Source: Trichococcus palustris
GTDB lineage: Bacteria; Bacillota; Bacilli; Lactobacillales; Aerococcaceae
Assembly (NCBI RefSeq): GCF_900114465.1
Contig: NZ_FOTD01000014.1
Coordinates: forward strand, 1 to 64,000
Length of the DNA stretch: 64,000 nucleotides
Direction: 5' to 3'
How positions within the stretch are numbered: position 1 is the stretch's first letter; each line of letters opens with the position of its first letter. Both the position numbers and the translations under genes were made by a program. Shown here piece by piece: positions 46,824 through 55,736 of this stretch. The notes under the pieces were generated by a model. It had not been told where the DNA came from, made no database searches, and saw only the letters and a program-made list of their open reading frames with translations.

Positions 46824-47922
46824 ATTTTTCTTTTTTCCCTTTTTCGCGCATCAGGCGATACAAGGCTCTGCGTAATTTGGAATTCCGGCTGTCCAATAGA
46901 TTGAAGGATGCAATGAACAGGAAGACCCCGAAAATGACGCCGATCGTCAGCACAATCGTACCTAGGAAGCTGGATATCGGGTACAGCAATGCCGTCATAG
47001 AAAAGATGATCGCCAAAGCATAGATGACCAATACGGTTTGCCTGTGGGTGAACCCCAGACGCAACAAACGATGGTGCAGATGGCTTTTATCTTTCGAACT
47101 AATGGACCGCCTGTGCATGGTTCTGCGCAAAACGGCAGCAATCGTATCCGTCAACGGCACCCCTAAAATCGCAACCGGAATCAATAACGAAACGAAGGTG
47201 GCATGCTTCAGTCCGTACAGGGAAAGCAACGAAATCATATAGCCGATGAACAAGGAACCCGTATCCCCCAAGAAAATCGATGCGGGATAAAAATTAAATG
47301 GCAAAAAGCCCAGCAAACTCGCCACCAAAAGGAAAATCATAACGACGACTGCAATACTCATCGTTTCAGTGAACAAATAGCTGACCAGCCCCATCGTCGC
47401 CAAGGAGATGATCGATGTCCCCGCCGCCAGGCCGTCCAGCCCATCTGTCAGATTGACTGCATTCGTAATGAGCGCAATCCACAGCATCATCACCAGATAG
47501 CCGCCTAATTGATGGAACGCGATGGTCCCTAAGATATCCACCGTGAAGCTGTCCACTTTGATTTCAGTGAAGAAGTAGACAATATTTGAGGCCAACAGGA
47601 TTCCAGCCATCTTTTGCCGCGGCTTCAGTTCATACCGGTCATCCACGATGCCGGTCAACAGAATGACCAACGAACTCAAAAAGATAACGAGGACATCCGG
47701 CATTCGATTGCCGAGCGGGATGCCGATGAAGTACATTCCCCAATACGTCAAAAAGATGGCGATACCGCCCATTGTAGGTGTTTCTTTGGTATGCACTTTA
47801 GCTTTTGATGGCTTATCGGTCCAATGGAAGCGACAAGCCAACTTGCGGAACGAATAGGTCAGCGCAGCACTGACTAAAATGGTTGCAAAAAACAAAAAAA
47901 CAAAACGCACGAAGAAGCTCAC
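46822..47922 (-). CDS. tagO: Undecaprenyl-phosphate GlcNAc-1-phosphate transferase (TagO/WecA family)
   Basis: Integral membrane MraY/WecA-family enzyme starting wall teichoic acid or related polymers by moving GlcNAc-1-P onto undecaprenyl phosphate; 366 residues, about ten helices. DDRYELKPRQKM holds the Asp pair, NLTDGLDGLAAG and FLGDTGSLFIGY are the catalytic blocks, and HRRSISSKDKSHLHHRL is the C-terminal His-rich loop diagnostic of the WecA/TagO branch. Converges on the yigZ-like gene. No other tag genes are adjacent. Confidence 0.92.
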   Translation of the reverse strand: MSFFVRFVFLFFATILVSAALTYSFRKLACRFHWTDKPSKAKVHTKETPTMGGIAIFLTYWGMYFIGIPLGNRMPDVLVIFLSSLVILLTGIVDDRYELKPRQKMAGILLASNIVYFFTEIKVDSFTVDILGTIAFHQLGGYLVMMLWIALITNAVNLTDGLDGLAAGTSIISLATMGLVSYLFTETMSIAVVVMIFLLVASLLGFLPFNFYPASIFLGDTGSLFIGYMISLLSLYGLKHATFVSLLIPVAILGVPLTDTIAAVLRRTMHRRSISSKDKSHLHHRLLRLGFTHRQTVLVIYALAIIFSMTALLYPISSFLGTIVLTIGVIFGVFLFIASFNLLDSRNSKLRRALYRLMREKGKKEK

Positions 47923-48014
47923 CGATGTCCCCCCTTTCTTCCTCTACTCCTCTAATCATATGGGATTATAGCGGTTCTTGCAAATAATTTCTGGGGGACT
48001 GCAAAACCCTTTGG

Positions 48015-49904
48015 CTATTTTCCTATTTCGAAGAAGCCCTTTTCCAGACTTATTTGCTGTCCCGCTGTGAGGTCATATTGAATCATATCATAGTCCGCAA
48101 GAACGACCTGAGCCTCATCGGAAAGATCCGAACGGGAAGAAACATATGCACCGTCTTCCGCTTTTACGTACATCGTTTTTTCAAAGGCGGGTATTTCTTT
48201 TTGTAGCTCCTGAAGCAAGGCCTCGAAAGGCGTCACCTGTGTTTGCGTCATTTTCAAAACTTCCGAAAAGAAATAAATCGGACTGATGACGCCTAAGTCT
48301 TTCTGTTCGCTCCCGAAATTACTGAAAATCAATAGGGGCGTTTCATGCATCGTTTGAATCGTATTTTCGGAAAATACGGTTTCTCCGAATACGCTCGGCC
48401 AGTGGTCGCCCCAAAAGACGACTACGGTCGGCTCCTCCCATCCTTTCAATTTCTCGACCAACTCCGCCAATGCTTGGTCGCTGTAGGAAAGGTCCTGCAA
48501 ATAATTGCGGATGGCATTATCCTCCACGCCCGTTTCCTGATAGGAATAAAGATCGGTATATTTATTGATATAGGGGGTATGATTTTGCATCGTCACCAGA
48601 TGGATAAAATCCTTTCCGGAGCTGTTTTCCATCGTCCGGATAACTTCCGAATAGGCGGACTGATCGGAAATATAGGGATTTGTATCGATTTTTTCGGCAT
48701 TCACCATCGTTTCGTCATAGTTGAATTCATCAAAACCCAGTGTCTGATAGTTTTCTTTCCGCTTATACATCGTGGTATTGAAAGGATGGATGGCGGTGGA
48801 ATGGTAACCGGCTTCCTCCAGGCGGGATACGACCGAGGGGAATGCGTCATTGGACGACAAAAACTGGGTATACGGGGTAGTGATGTTCGACGCGAACGGT
48901 TCCATCGAAAGACCGGTCAAGGCCTCGAACTCGATATTTGCAGTCCCTCCGCCATAGCCTTGCGACAGCATTGCGCCACTGTAGGAAGTGCCCTTCAGCG
49001 CCCTGGTGAAGGGGATCGGATCCAACTTCAAATCGATCCCTTTCAATTCCAACGGATCCGCAAAGCTCTCATTCATGATGTAGATGATGTTCGCTTGCGG
49101 CTGCTTCTGCGTCCTTGCTGCATTTATTTCGTTAGCGATCGCCTGATACTTTTCCTTCAATCCACTGATTTCCGCGTCGGAGTATCCTTCCGGCATCTCC
49201 ATCGGCGCCGCCGAAAAATTATAGAGGAATCCCGCCACAAAACCATTATTGTAATAGTTCATTTGCTGGCTATAGGGGATCCAATAGGCGGTGCGGTCAT
49301 AGGCTTTCTTCAAGAGGTTCCCCTCTTGCTGGAATTGCCCGATATAGAACAGCGCCAAGGAGGATACGCCAAACAGCGCGAAACGGGTTTTCCAGTCCAG
49401 TTTTTCGGAAGCCCTCATTTTGTTTTCCCTCAAAAGGTAGAGGAAGATGCCCGCGCAAACCAAAATGGCTAAGATAAGGAGCGTCTGCGTCCTTGCGGTC
49501 AGCATTCCCAGCAGAAACCTGGCTTCCTTCACCATCTCCAAATCACTGGGATATACAGGTTCATTCCGTTGCTTCATCTTTTCGTAGGTAGCGAATCCTA
49601 CCGCCCCTCCGGCAAACAGCAGGATGGCGTTCGTCACCCGGATGTTTCCCGACAAGGCCCATAGCCATAAGCCTGCGGCCAGCAGAACACCGGTACTGAC
49701 CAGGAATTTCACCGTGTGCCATGCGAAAACAAAATTGATGACCAACGCTGGATCCAACCCATTTTGGCACCATTGCAAATACAGATGGACAGCCAAAATC
49801 GTCGCCAGCAGGCTAAAAAATTGTAAGAGCAGAATTTTTTTTCTGCTCTTACCACCTTTATATGTATTCACTTTCCTATCTTGTAAATCTTTTTTATTTT
49901 CCAA
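48015..49904 (-). CDS. LTA synthase-family phosphoglycerol/sulfatase transferase
   Basis: Membrane-anchored sulfatase-fold enzyme of the LtaS family; about 629 residues. Five or so N-terminal helices, then an extracellular catalytic domain: metal Glu in YIMNESFADP, nucleophile Thr in GYGGGTANIEFEALTG, and the metal-binding FWGDHWP near 540. LtaS polymerises glycerol phosphate from phosphatidylglycerol; some relatives transfer to polysaccharides, so exact product is open. The start is uncertain: TTG 49904 with GAGG upstream, or TTG 49946 overlapping nadE by 10 bp. Transcribed after pncB-nadE. Confidence 0.85.
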   Translation of the reverse strand: MENKKDLQDRKVNTYKGGKSRKKILLLQFFSLLATILAVHLYLQWCQNGLDPALVINFVFAWHTVKFLVSTGVLLAAGLWLWALSGNIRVTNAILLFAGGAVGFATYEKMKQRNEPVYPSDLEMVKEARFLLGMLTARTQTLLILAILVCAGIFLYLLRENKMRASEKLDWKTRFALFGVSSLALFYIGQFQQEGNLLKKAYDRTAYWIPYSQQMNYYNNGFVAGFLYNFSAAPMEMPEGYSDAEISGLKEKYQAIANEINAARTQKQPQANIIYIMNESFADPLELKGIDLKLDPIPFTRALKGTSYSGAMLSQGYGGGTANIEFEALTGLSMEPFASNITTPYTQFLSSNDAFPSVVSRLEEAGYHSTAIHPFNTTMYKRKENYQTLGFDEFNYDETMVNAEKIDTNPYISDQSAYSEVIRTMENSSGKDFIHLVTMQNHTPYINKYTDLYSYQETGVEDNAIRNYLQDLSYSDQALAELVEKLKGWEEPTVVVFWGDHWPSVFGETVFSENTIQTMHETPLLIFSNFGSEQKDLGVISPIYFFSEVLKMTQTQVTPFEALLQELQKEIPAFEKTMYVKAEDGAYVSSRSDLSDEAQVVLADYDMIQYDLTAGQQISLEKGFFEIGK

Positions 49905-49936
49905 TAGACTTGCCTCGCCATCTGAATGGATTGATG

Positions 49937-50764
49937 CTATTTCCAAAAATCATCATATACGGTTATCGGTAAATGACGTTTGTGTTCTGTTTTGCTGTAC
50001 CAATTTTCTATCGTTTCAGCATCTTTGTCCGGAATGTCTTTCCCTTCCAGATAGTCATCGATCATTTCATACGTGACGCCAAGCGCTACTTCATCCGGCA
50101 AAGCTGGTCTGTGCTCCTCCAAATCGGCGGTCGGTACCTTTTCGTAGAGGTAAGCCGGAGCTCCCAATTCTTGCAGCAGTTGACGTCCTTGCCGCTTGTT
50201 CAATCGCCAAATCGGCAATAAATCAGCCGCTCCATCGCCGAATTTGGTGTAGAAACCGGTCACCGATTCGGCTGCATGGTCGGTCCCCAGAACCGCTCCG
50301 CTCCTATCGCCGGCAATAGCGAACTGCGCTATCATCCTTTGTCGGGCTTTGATGTTTCCTTTGTTGAAATCCGTGATGGTCAAACCGCATTCTTCCAGAG
50401 CATAAAGGGAAGCATCTACACTTTCCTTGATATTGACAACCAGGGATTGATCCGGCGCAATGAAGGCCAGTGCCGCTTGGGCATCCGATTCGTCGAACTG
50501 TATGCCGTATGGCAGGCGGACCGCAAGAAATTGGTAGCTGTCGTCGCCTGTCTCATCACGGACTTCTTGGATGGCGATCTGCGCCAACTTGCCGGTAAGC
50601 GTGGAGTCTTGTCCTCCGCTTATCCCCAGAACGAACGTCTTCAAGAAGGGATGCGCAGCTAAATAATCTTTCATGAAATCGATGCTTAAACGAATTTCCT
50701 CTTTTGCATCTATGATAGGTTTTACCTTTAAGGCTTCAATAATCTCTTTTTGTAAAGGACGCAT
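49937..50764 (-). CDS. nadE: NH3-dependent NAD+ synthetase
   Basis: Final step of NAD synthesis, amidating nicotinic acid adenine dinucleotide; 275 residues, no glutaminase domain. P-loop pyrophosphatase motif GISGGQDST, the [17 protein letters not shown] substrate segment, and [30 protein letters not shown] are present. It starts at ATG 50764 after GGGAGTG, 30 bp after pncB, which makes the precursor mononucleotide; the two form an NAD salvage unit. Confidence 0.95.
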   Translation of the reverse strand: MRPLQKEIIEALKVKPIIDAKEEIRLSIDFMKDYLAAHPFLKTFVLGISGGQDSTLTGKLAQIAIQEVRDETGDDSYQFLAVRLPYGIQFDESDAQAALAFIAPDQSLVVNIKESVDASLYALEECGLTITDFNKGNIKARQRMIAQFAIAGDRSGAVLGTDHAAESVTGFYTKFGDGAADLLPIWRLNKRQGRQLLQELGAPAYLYEKVPTADLEEHRPALPDEVALGVTYEMIDDYLEGKDIPDKDAETIENWYSKTEHKRHLPITVYDDFWK

Positions 50765-50794
50765 TTACTTCACTCCCAGGTTGAATTTTATTTA

Positions 50795-52282
50795 TTATTT
50801 TTTTCCTTTTTCCATCAATACAGCTTCTGTTTTAATCTGTTCCTTAATCAGCTTGATTGTATTCATCTTGTGGTCATAGGTCTTTTGCGACAGATCGACC
50901 GGATAGTCTTCCGGATTCAGGATGCGCTTATATTCATCCCACAGCCCATTCATTTGATCTTCGGAGAACGCCTTGATATCGGCTAGAACCGGCAATTCAT
51001 AAACCAATTTACCGTCCACGATGATGTCCTGCAGAACCGGCCGTGCATCGAAATCGCTGATCGTCTTGTTGATGTAGGTGAAGACCGGGTGGAACATGAA
51101 CAGTTCTTTTTCTTGATCCGGACGTTCCTCCCATAAGGCAATATAATCCCCTTCCGATTTGCCATCCCGTTTGCGGGTAATGCGCCATATTTGTTTTTTG
51201 CCTGGCGTAGAGACTTTCTCAGCGTTGCTGGAGATTTTCATCGTATCGACCATCTTGCCGGTTTCATCTTCGATCGAAACCAATTTATAGACGGCACCCA
51301 AAGCCGGTTGGTCATATGCGGTAATCAGTTTCGTACCGACACCCCAGACGTCTATTTTTGCCCCTTGCATTTTCAAGTTCAGGATGGTCAATTCATCCAA
51401 GTCATTGGATGCATATATTTTGGCTTCCGTAAAGCCGGCTTCATCCAATTGTTGGCGCACCTTCTTGGAAATGTAGGCCATATCCCCGCTGTCGATGCGG
51501 ACGCCAAGGAAATTGATTTTATCACCCATTTCTTTCGCCACCTTGATGGCATTAGGAACGCCGGATTTCAAGGTATCATAGGTGTCCACCAGAAATACGC
51601 AGTCTTTGTGCGAGCGCGCATACGCCATGAAGGCATCATAATCGTTTCGGTATACCTGCACCATGGAATGGGCATGCGTCCCGGAAGCCGGGATGCCGAA
51701 CATTTTCGCTGCCCGCACATTGCTTGTCGCATTGAATCCGGCGATGTAGGCAGCGCGCGTCCCCCAAATGGCAGCATCCATCTCCTGCGCCCGTCTGGAG
51801 CCGAATTCCATCAACGGATCCCCATCACAGACATAACGCAAGCGTGCCGCTTTTGTGGCGATCAACGTTTGGAAATTGACGATATTCAGCAGCGCCGTTT
51901 CGATCAATTGGCATTCCGCCAAAGGTCCTTCCACTTGGACAATCGGCTCATTCGCAAAGACCAAGTCGCCTTCCACCGCGGAACGGATGGTACCGCTAAA
52001 CCGGAAATTTTTCAAGTATTCCAAAAAGCCTTCGTCATACCCTACTTTTTCCCGTAAATAATCAATATCTGTATCCGAGAACTTCAAGTTTTGAATGTAG
52101 TTAACTAAACGTTCCAGTCCCGCATAAACGGCATAGCCATTCTTGAATGGATATTTGCGGAAATAAAGTTCAAAAATAGCGCGTTTTTCAGTGATTCCTT
52201 CATCCCAATACGTTTTCATCATATTAATTTGGTATAAATCGGTGTGTAAAGCAAAACTATCATCTTTGTACTCAAAATTCAT
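50795..52282 (-). CDS. pncB: Nicotinate phosphoribosyltransferase
   Basis: Salvages nicotinate to nicotinate mononucleotide; 495 residues, the large PncB form with extended C-terminus. FALHTDLYQINMMKTYW opens the protein; EFGSRRAQEMDAAIWGTRAAYIAGFNATSNVRAAKMFGIPASGTHAHS is the catalytic core with its His, and FLVDTYDTLKSGVPNAI follows. ATG 52282 is preferred over GTG 52291, three codons earlier, for spacing to GAG. First gene of pncB-nadE. Confidence 0.95.
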   Translation of the reverse strand: MNFEYKDDSFALHTDLYQINMMKTYWDEGITEKRAIFELYFRKYPFKNGYAVYAGLERLVNYIQNLKFSDTDIDYLREKVGYDEGFLEYLKNFRFSGTIRSAVEGDLVFANEPIVQVEGPLAECQLIETALLNIVNFQTLIATKAARLRYVCDGDPLMEFGSRRAQEMDAAIWGTRAAYIAGFNATSNVRAAKMFGIPASGTHAHSMVQVYRNDYDAFMAYARSHKDCVFLVDTYDTLKSGVPNAIKVAKEMGDKINFLGVRIDSGDMAYISKKVRQQLDEAGFTEAKIYASNDLDELTILNLKMQGAKIDVWGVGTKLITAYDQPALGAVYKLVSIEDETGKMVDTMKISSNAEKVSTPGKKQIWRITRKRDGKSEGDYIALWEERPDQEKELFMFHPVFTYINKTISDFDARPVLQDIIVDGKLVYELPVLADIKAFSEDQMNGLWDEYKRILNPEDYPVDLSQKTYDHKMNTIKLIKEQIKTEAVLMEKGKK

Positions 52283-52475
52283 CTTTTTCACTCATTTCGT
52301 ATTTGATCATATGCTTTCCATTTCATGCCCAAACAGACAGATGGAATAGCTTTATTTATCTATTGTATCGCAATTCTATGCATATTTCTTTCTTTTTTTA
52401 CCGGAACATCATCATAACTATTATACTGATCCCGCAATCAGCTTGGCAAAGCTTTACGGCAATCTCATGTAAACA

Positions 52476-52522
52476 AAAAACCTTCATTGCAGAGACAGTG
52501 ATCGTCTACAATGAAGGTTTTT
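52476..52522 (-). terminator. Terminator of the sugar transferase gene
   Basis: AAAAACCTTCATTGTAGA pairs with TCTGCAATGAAGGTTTTT, minus strand ending TTTTTTG; 11 bp after the stop. Also upstream of pncB. Confidence 0.9.
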
Positions 52523-52532
52523 AAATGGGCTG

Positions 52533-53927
52533 TCAATAAATCACTTTGATGCCACGGGCTTCAATTTCTTGTTCGGAATGAACCGTTCTTTCGCTTTCGT
52601 CAACACCGCGCGAAGAAACTTTATCGAACAGGATTTTGACGGTCTGCAGCATGATTTTCAAGTCCAACACCAGCGAATACTTTTTGATGTAGATCAAATC
52701 GAAATTCAGTTTGCTGTTGAAATCGGAGGCATACTTACCATAGACTTGTGCATAGCCGGTAATCCCGGCGCGGACATTATGGCGCAAATAGTAATGAGGA
52801 TTCAATTCCTTGAACTGATCCACGAAGAAAGGACGTTCTGGACGCGGACCGACCAAGGACATATCCCCGCTCAAGACATTGAACAGTTGCGGCAGTTCAT
52901 CGATCCGCAACGAGCGCAAATACTTGCCTACGGGCGTCACACGGACATCGTTGCTGGTTGCGAGCACCGGCCCTGATTCTTTTTCAGCAGTCACGCCCAT
53001 GCTGCGGAATTTCAGGATTTCAAATTCCTTGCCGTCTTTCGTGATGCGTGTCTGTTTATAGAAAATAGGACCCTCCGAACTTTGTTTTACCAATATAGCC
53101 GCAATGGCCATGATCGGCGAAGTGACAACAATCCCTAAAACGGCGACGATGACATCGATGGTCCGTTTCATCAAACCGTCCTCTTGCGGAATGCGGAATG
53201 CCGACACTTCGATGATGCTCTCATCTTCAATGTTCATCATATTGGGGTTGACCATGATCAGGTTCTCGAAACTGGTGTTCAGGAACATCTTCTTTTCTTT
53301 GCTCGTCAGCAAGTCATAAATTTTCAGCTTCTCCGACTCTTCAATCTGGCTGGCAAGATAGACGATGTCAATTTCGTCCAAATGTCGGGACACATTCTCG
53401 TAGTAATCCGAAAGCACGACATGGGTCACGACATGGCGGATGCTTTTTGTATTGGTGAAATTATCCACCGCCGCAAATACGTCCTTCTCCATCCCCAAAA
53501 TCAATACGCGTTTGCTGCCGCTCATCCGTTGGTAGATTTTGAAGACAACCGCTCGCCACAGGAACAAAATGATCGTTCCGACGAAGAAATTGATCAGTAT
53601 AACCGAACGCGGGAAGGTCAACCATCTGCCGGCAAACGTCAAAACCATGATAACCAACGATAAAACAAATTGTCCGATAACGGTAATGAATAAGAAATCA
53701 CTGATGGATTTATTATAGAAAATATACGTACCGACCAAAATATTGACGACAAGGAAGGCCAGGGAGACATAGATGATGCTACCTTGGAAAGCCTCGAAGT
53801 TTACTATAGGTATATTTTTACCGAATTTTAAATAAAAAGATAGCAGCAATGATCCGATGAATAAAAACACATCAACGATGCCGATGATGATTTTACGAGC
53901 TTTATTCCATTCACCTGTTTGATTCAC
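52533..53927 (-). CDS. Polyprenyl-phosphate sugar phosphotransferase (WbaP/CpsE-type)
   Basis: A 464-residue membrane protein that transfers a sugar 1-phosphate to the lipid carrier to start a surface polysaccharide. Four to five N-terminal helices, a central CoA-binding-like Rossmann region (RVLILGMEKDVFAAVDNF), a further helix at about 265, then the bacterial sugar transferase domain: KRTIDV, EILKFRSM, LRSLRIDELPQLFNVLSGDMSLVGPRPERP, and YSLVLDLKIML. GTG start at 53927 after GGAGGATAAG. It stands alone with no glycosyltransferase neighbours, so the sugar (Glc, Gal or other) is unknown. Confidence 0.9.
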   Translation of the reverse strand: MNQTGEWNKARKIIIGIVDVFLFIGSLLLSFYLKFGKNIPIVNFEAFQGSIIYVSLAFLVVNILVGTYIFYNKSISDFLFITVIGQFVLSLVIMVLTFAGRWLTFPRSVILINFFVGTIILFLWRAVVFKIYQRMSGSKRVLILGMEKDVFAAVDNFTNTKSIRHVVTHVVLSDYYENVSRHLDEIDIVYLASQIEESEKLKIYDLLTSKEKKMFLNTSFENLIMVNPNMMNIEDESIIEVSAFRIPQEDGLMKRTIDVIVAVLGIVVTSPIMAIAAILVKQSSEGPIFYKQTRITKDGKEFEILKFRSMGVTAEKESGPVLATSNDVRVTPVGKYLRSLRIDELPQLFNVLSGDMSLVGPRPERPFFVDQFKELNPHYYLRHNVRAGITGYAQVYGKYASDFNSKLNFDLIYIKKYSLVLDLKIMLQTVKILFDKVSSRGVDESERTVHSEQEIEARGIKVIY

Positions 53928-54138
53928 GCTTATCCTCCTCCTTTATATAACTTTCTTTGAATGCATTCATTTTAACACAGTTTATAACTTTAGCCTATCA
54001 CAGATATAGGAGCAAAAGAATCACGATTGCCCCTATTTCGTCGAACGGAATCCTCATCTTTCACGCTTATCCCCCCGTTCTTTTCTATGCCGCCAAGTAT
54101 CGGCAATGCCTTATTTAGTTTTTTGCGTATTTCCCCAC

Positions 54139-54185
54139 AAAAAAAACCGCAGAAATCATCATGTTATCTGATTTCTGCGGTTTTT
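54139..54185 (-). terminator. Terminator of argG
   Basis: CCGCAGAAATCA pairs with TGATTTCTGCGG, minus strand followed by eight T; 36 bp after the argG stop. Confidence 0.93.
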
Positions 54186-54221
54186 CAAGGTTGACAGCTT
54201 TACAACTGCCATTCGATTTCT

Positions 54222-55481
54222 TTATTTCAGTAAGTCGCCTAAAGCTTCATGCGTTGCTTGATTTGGCGCTTGTTCTTTCATCACGCGGATGGAAGTTGGC
54301 AATCCGAACAGACGGATGAATCCAGCTGCATCTGTATGGTTGTAGACATCATCGCTTTCAAATGTCGCAAAGCTTTCACTGTATAGTGATTTCGCGCTGA
54401 CGACACCAGCATCGATGATATTTCCTTTGTACAGTTTCATTTTCACGAAACCTTCAACGTTCTTTTGCGTTTCGTCCACAAAAGCAGCCAAAGCTTTGCG
54501 TAAAGGTGTGTACCATAGGCCATTGTAGACAAGCTCTGCATATTTAGATGATAACGTTTGTTTGTATTGGAATGTATCTTTGTCTAAGCAAAGTTGTTCC
54601 AATTTATCATGAGCATGATACAAAACGGTTCCAGCAGGTGTTTCATAAACGCCTCTGGATTTCATGCCGACCAGACGGTTTTCAACGATGTCGATGATGC
54701 CGACGCCGTTAGCGCCTGCGATGACATTCAATTTTTCGATCAATGCGATGCCGTCCAACACTTCACCGTTCAAACTTACAGGTTTCCCTTGTTTGAATTC
54801 CAACGTCACATAGGTCGCTTCGTCCGGTGCTTTTTCTGGCGTTACGCACATTTCCAGGATTTTATCATAATTAGGCTCATTGGCAGTCAACTCCAAATCC
54901 AAGCCTTCATGTGATAAATGCCATAAGTTTTTATCTTTTGAATAGTTCGTTTCAAGCGTAATCGGAAGCGGAACATTGTGTGCTGCAGCATATGCAAATT
55001 CATCTTCTCTGGAAGTCAGTTCCCATTCTCTCCAAGGAGCGATGATGGTAATATTCGGATCGAATTCTCTGATGCCGACTTCGAAGCGAACTTGGTCATT
55101 TCCTTTTCCGGTTGCACCATGAACGATGGCATCCGCATTTTCCAAATGTGCAATTTCAACCATTCTTCTTGCGATGATCGGGCGGGCGAATGAAGTCCCC
55201 AATAAATATTGTCCTTCGTATTTAGCACCTGCCTGCAGTGTTGGCCAAATGAAATCTTCTACGAATTCTTTTTTCAAGTCTGCGACATACAGTTTCGATG
55301 CGCCACAGTTGATCGCTTTTTCTTCCAATCGACTATAGTCATCACCTTGTCCTACGTCTCCTACTACAGCGATTACTTCACAGTTGTTGTAATTTTCTTT
55401 TAACCAAGGGATGATTACGGATGTATCCAACCCGCCTGAATAAGCCAAAACCACTTTTTTAATTGATTCCTTTGCTACCAT
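54222..55481 (-). CDS. argG: Argininosuccinate synthase
   Basis: Joins citrulline and aspartate with ATP on the way to arginine; 419 residues. ATP-pyrophosphatase P-loop [16 protein letters not shown] is near the N-terminus; [14 protein letters not shown] and YTAAHN-like [11 protein letters not shown] follow. It starts at ATG 55481 after AAAGGAGGT. Its usual partner argH does not follow; a terminator does. The 5' leader is about 85 nt and holds a 32-bp dyad, so control at that point is plausible. Confidence 0.95.
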   Translation of the reverse strand: MVAKESIKKVVLAYSGGLDTSVIIPWLKENYNNCEVIAVVGDVGQGDDYSRLEEKAINCGASKLYVADLKKEFVEDFIWPTLQAGAKYEGQYLLGTSFARPIIARRMVEIAHLENADAIVHGATGKGNDQVRFEVGIREFDPNITIIAPWREWELTSREDEFAYAAAHNVPLPITLETNYSKDKNLWHLSHEGLDLELTANEPNYDKILEMCVTPEKAPDEATYVTLEFKQGKPVSLNGEVLDGIALIEKLNVIAGANGVGIIDIVENRLVGMKSRGVYETPAGTVLYHAHDKLEQLCLDKDTFQYKQTLSSKYAELVYNGLWYTPLRKALAAFVDETQKNVEGFVKMKLYKGNIIDAGVVSAKSLYSESFATFESDDVYNHTDAAGFIRLFGLPTSIRVMKEQAPNQATHEALGDLLK

Positions 55482-55504
55482 GCCTTTTTACCTCCTTTAT
55501 AGAT

Positions 55505-55536
55505 TCTCATATTATTGTAACAATACATTTATGAGA
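55505..55536. promoter_or_regulatory. 32-bp dyad in the argG leader
   Basis: Outer arms TCTCATA/TATGAGA enclose TATTGT-T-ACAATA. It lies between the promoter and the ribosome site. It may be a repressor operator (ArgR-type boxes are imperfect AT-rich palindromes) or an RNA hairpin; which of these is not decided by sequence. Confidence 0.5.
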
Positions 55537-55573
55537 TTGTTTTTTATTAACTCATTTTATTTTAACAATATGC

Positions 55574-55582
55574 ATTATAGCA
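55574..55582 (-). promoter_or_regulatory. argG promoter, extended -10
   Basis: TG-C-TATAAT on the minus strand, a perfect extended -10, about 93 bp before the argG start. Confidence 0.72.
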
Positions 55583-55685
55583 TATCTTTCATGAAAATCA
55601 TCCCATTTTTTAATATTTTAGGACGGGAAGTCCTCCATCTCTTCTGGCGGGGAATGAATCGTTCTTTTCCTTTCCCAACCAACAG

Positions 55686-55717
55686 AAAACGGGCAGGGAT
55701 TTTACTCCGCCCGTTTT
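55686..55717 (-). terminator. Terminator of the fru operon
   Basis: AAAACGGGC pairs with GCCCGTTTT around a 14-nt loop; minus strand ends TTTTCTG. 20 bp after the fruA stop. Confidence 0.72.
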
Positions 55718-55736
55718 CTATTATGCAACTATTCTG

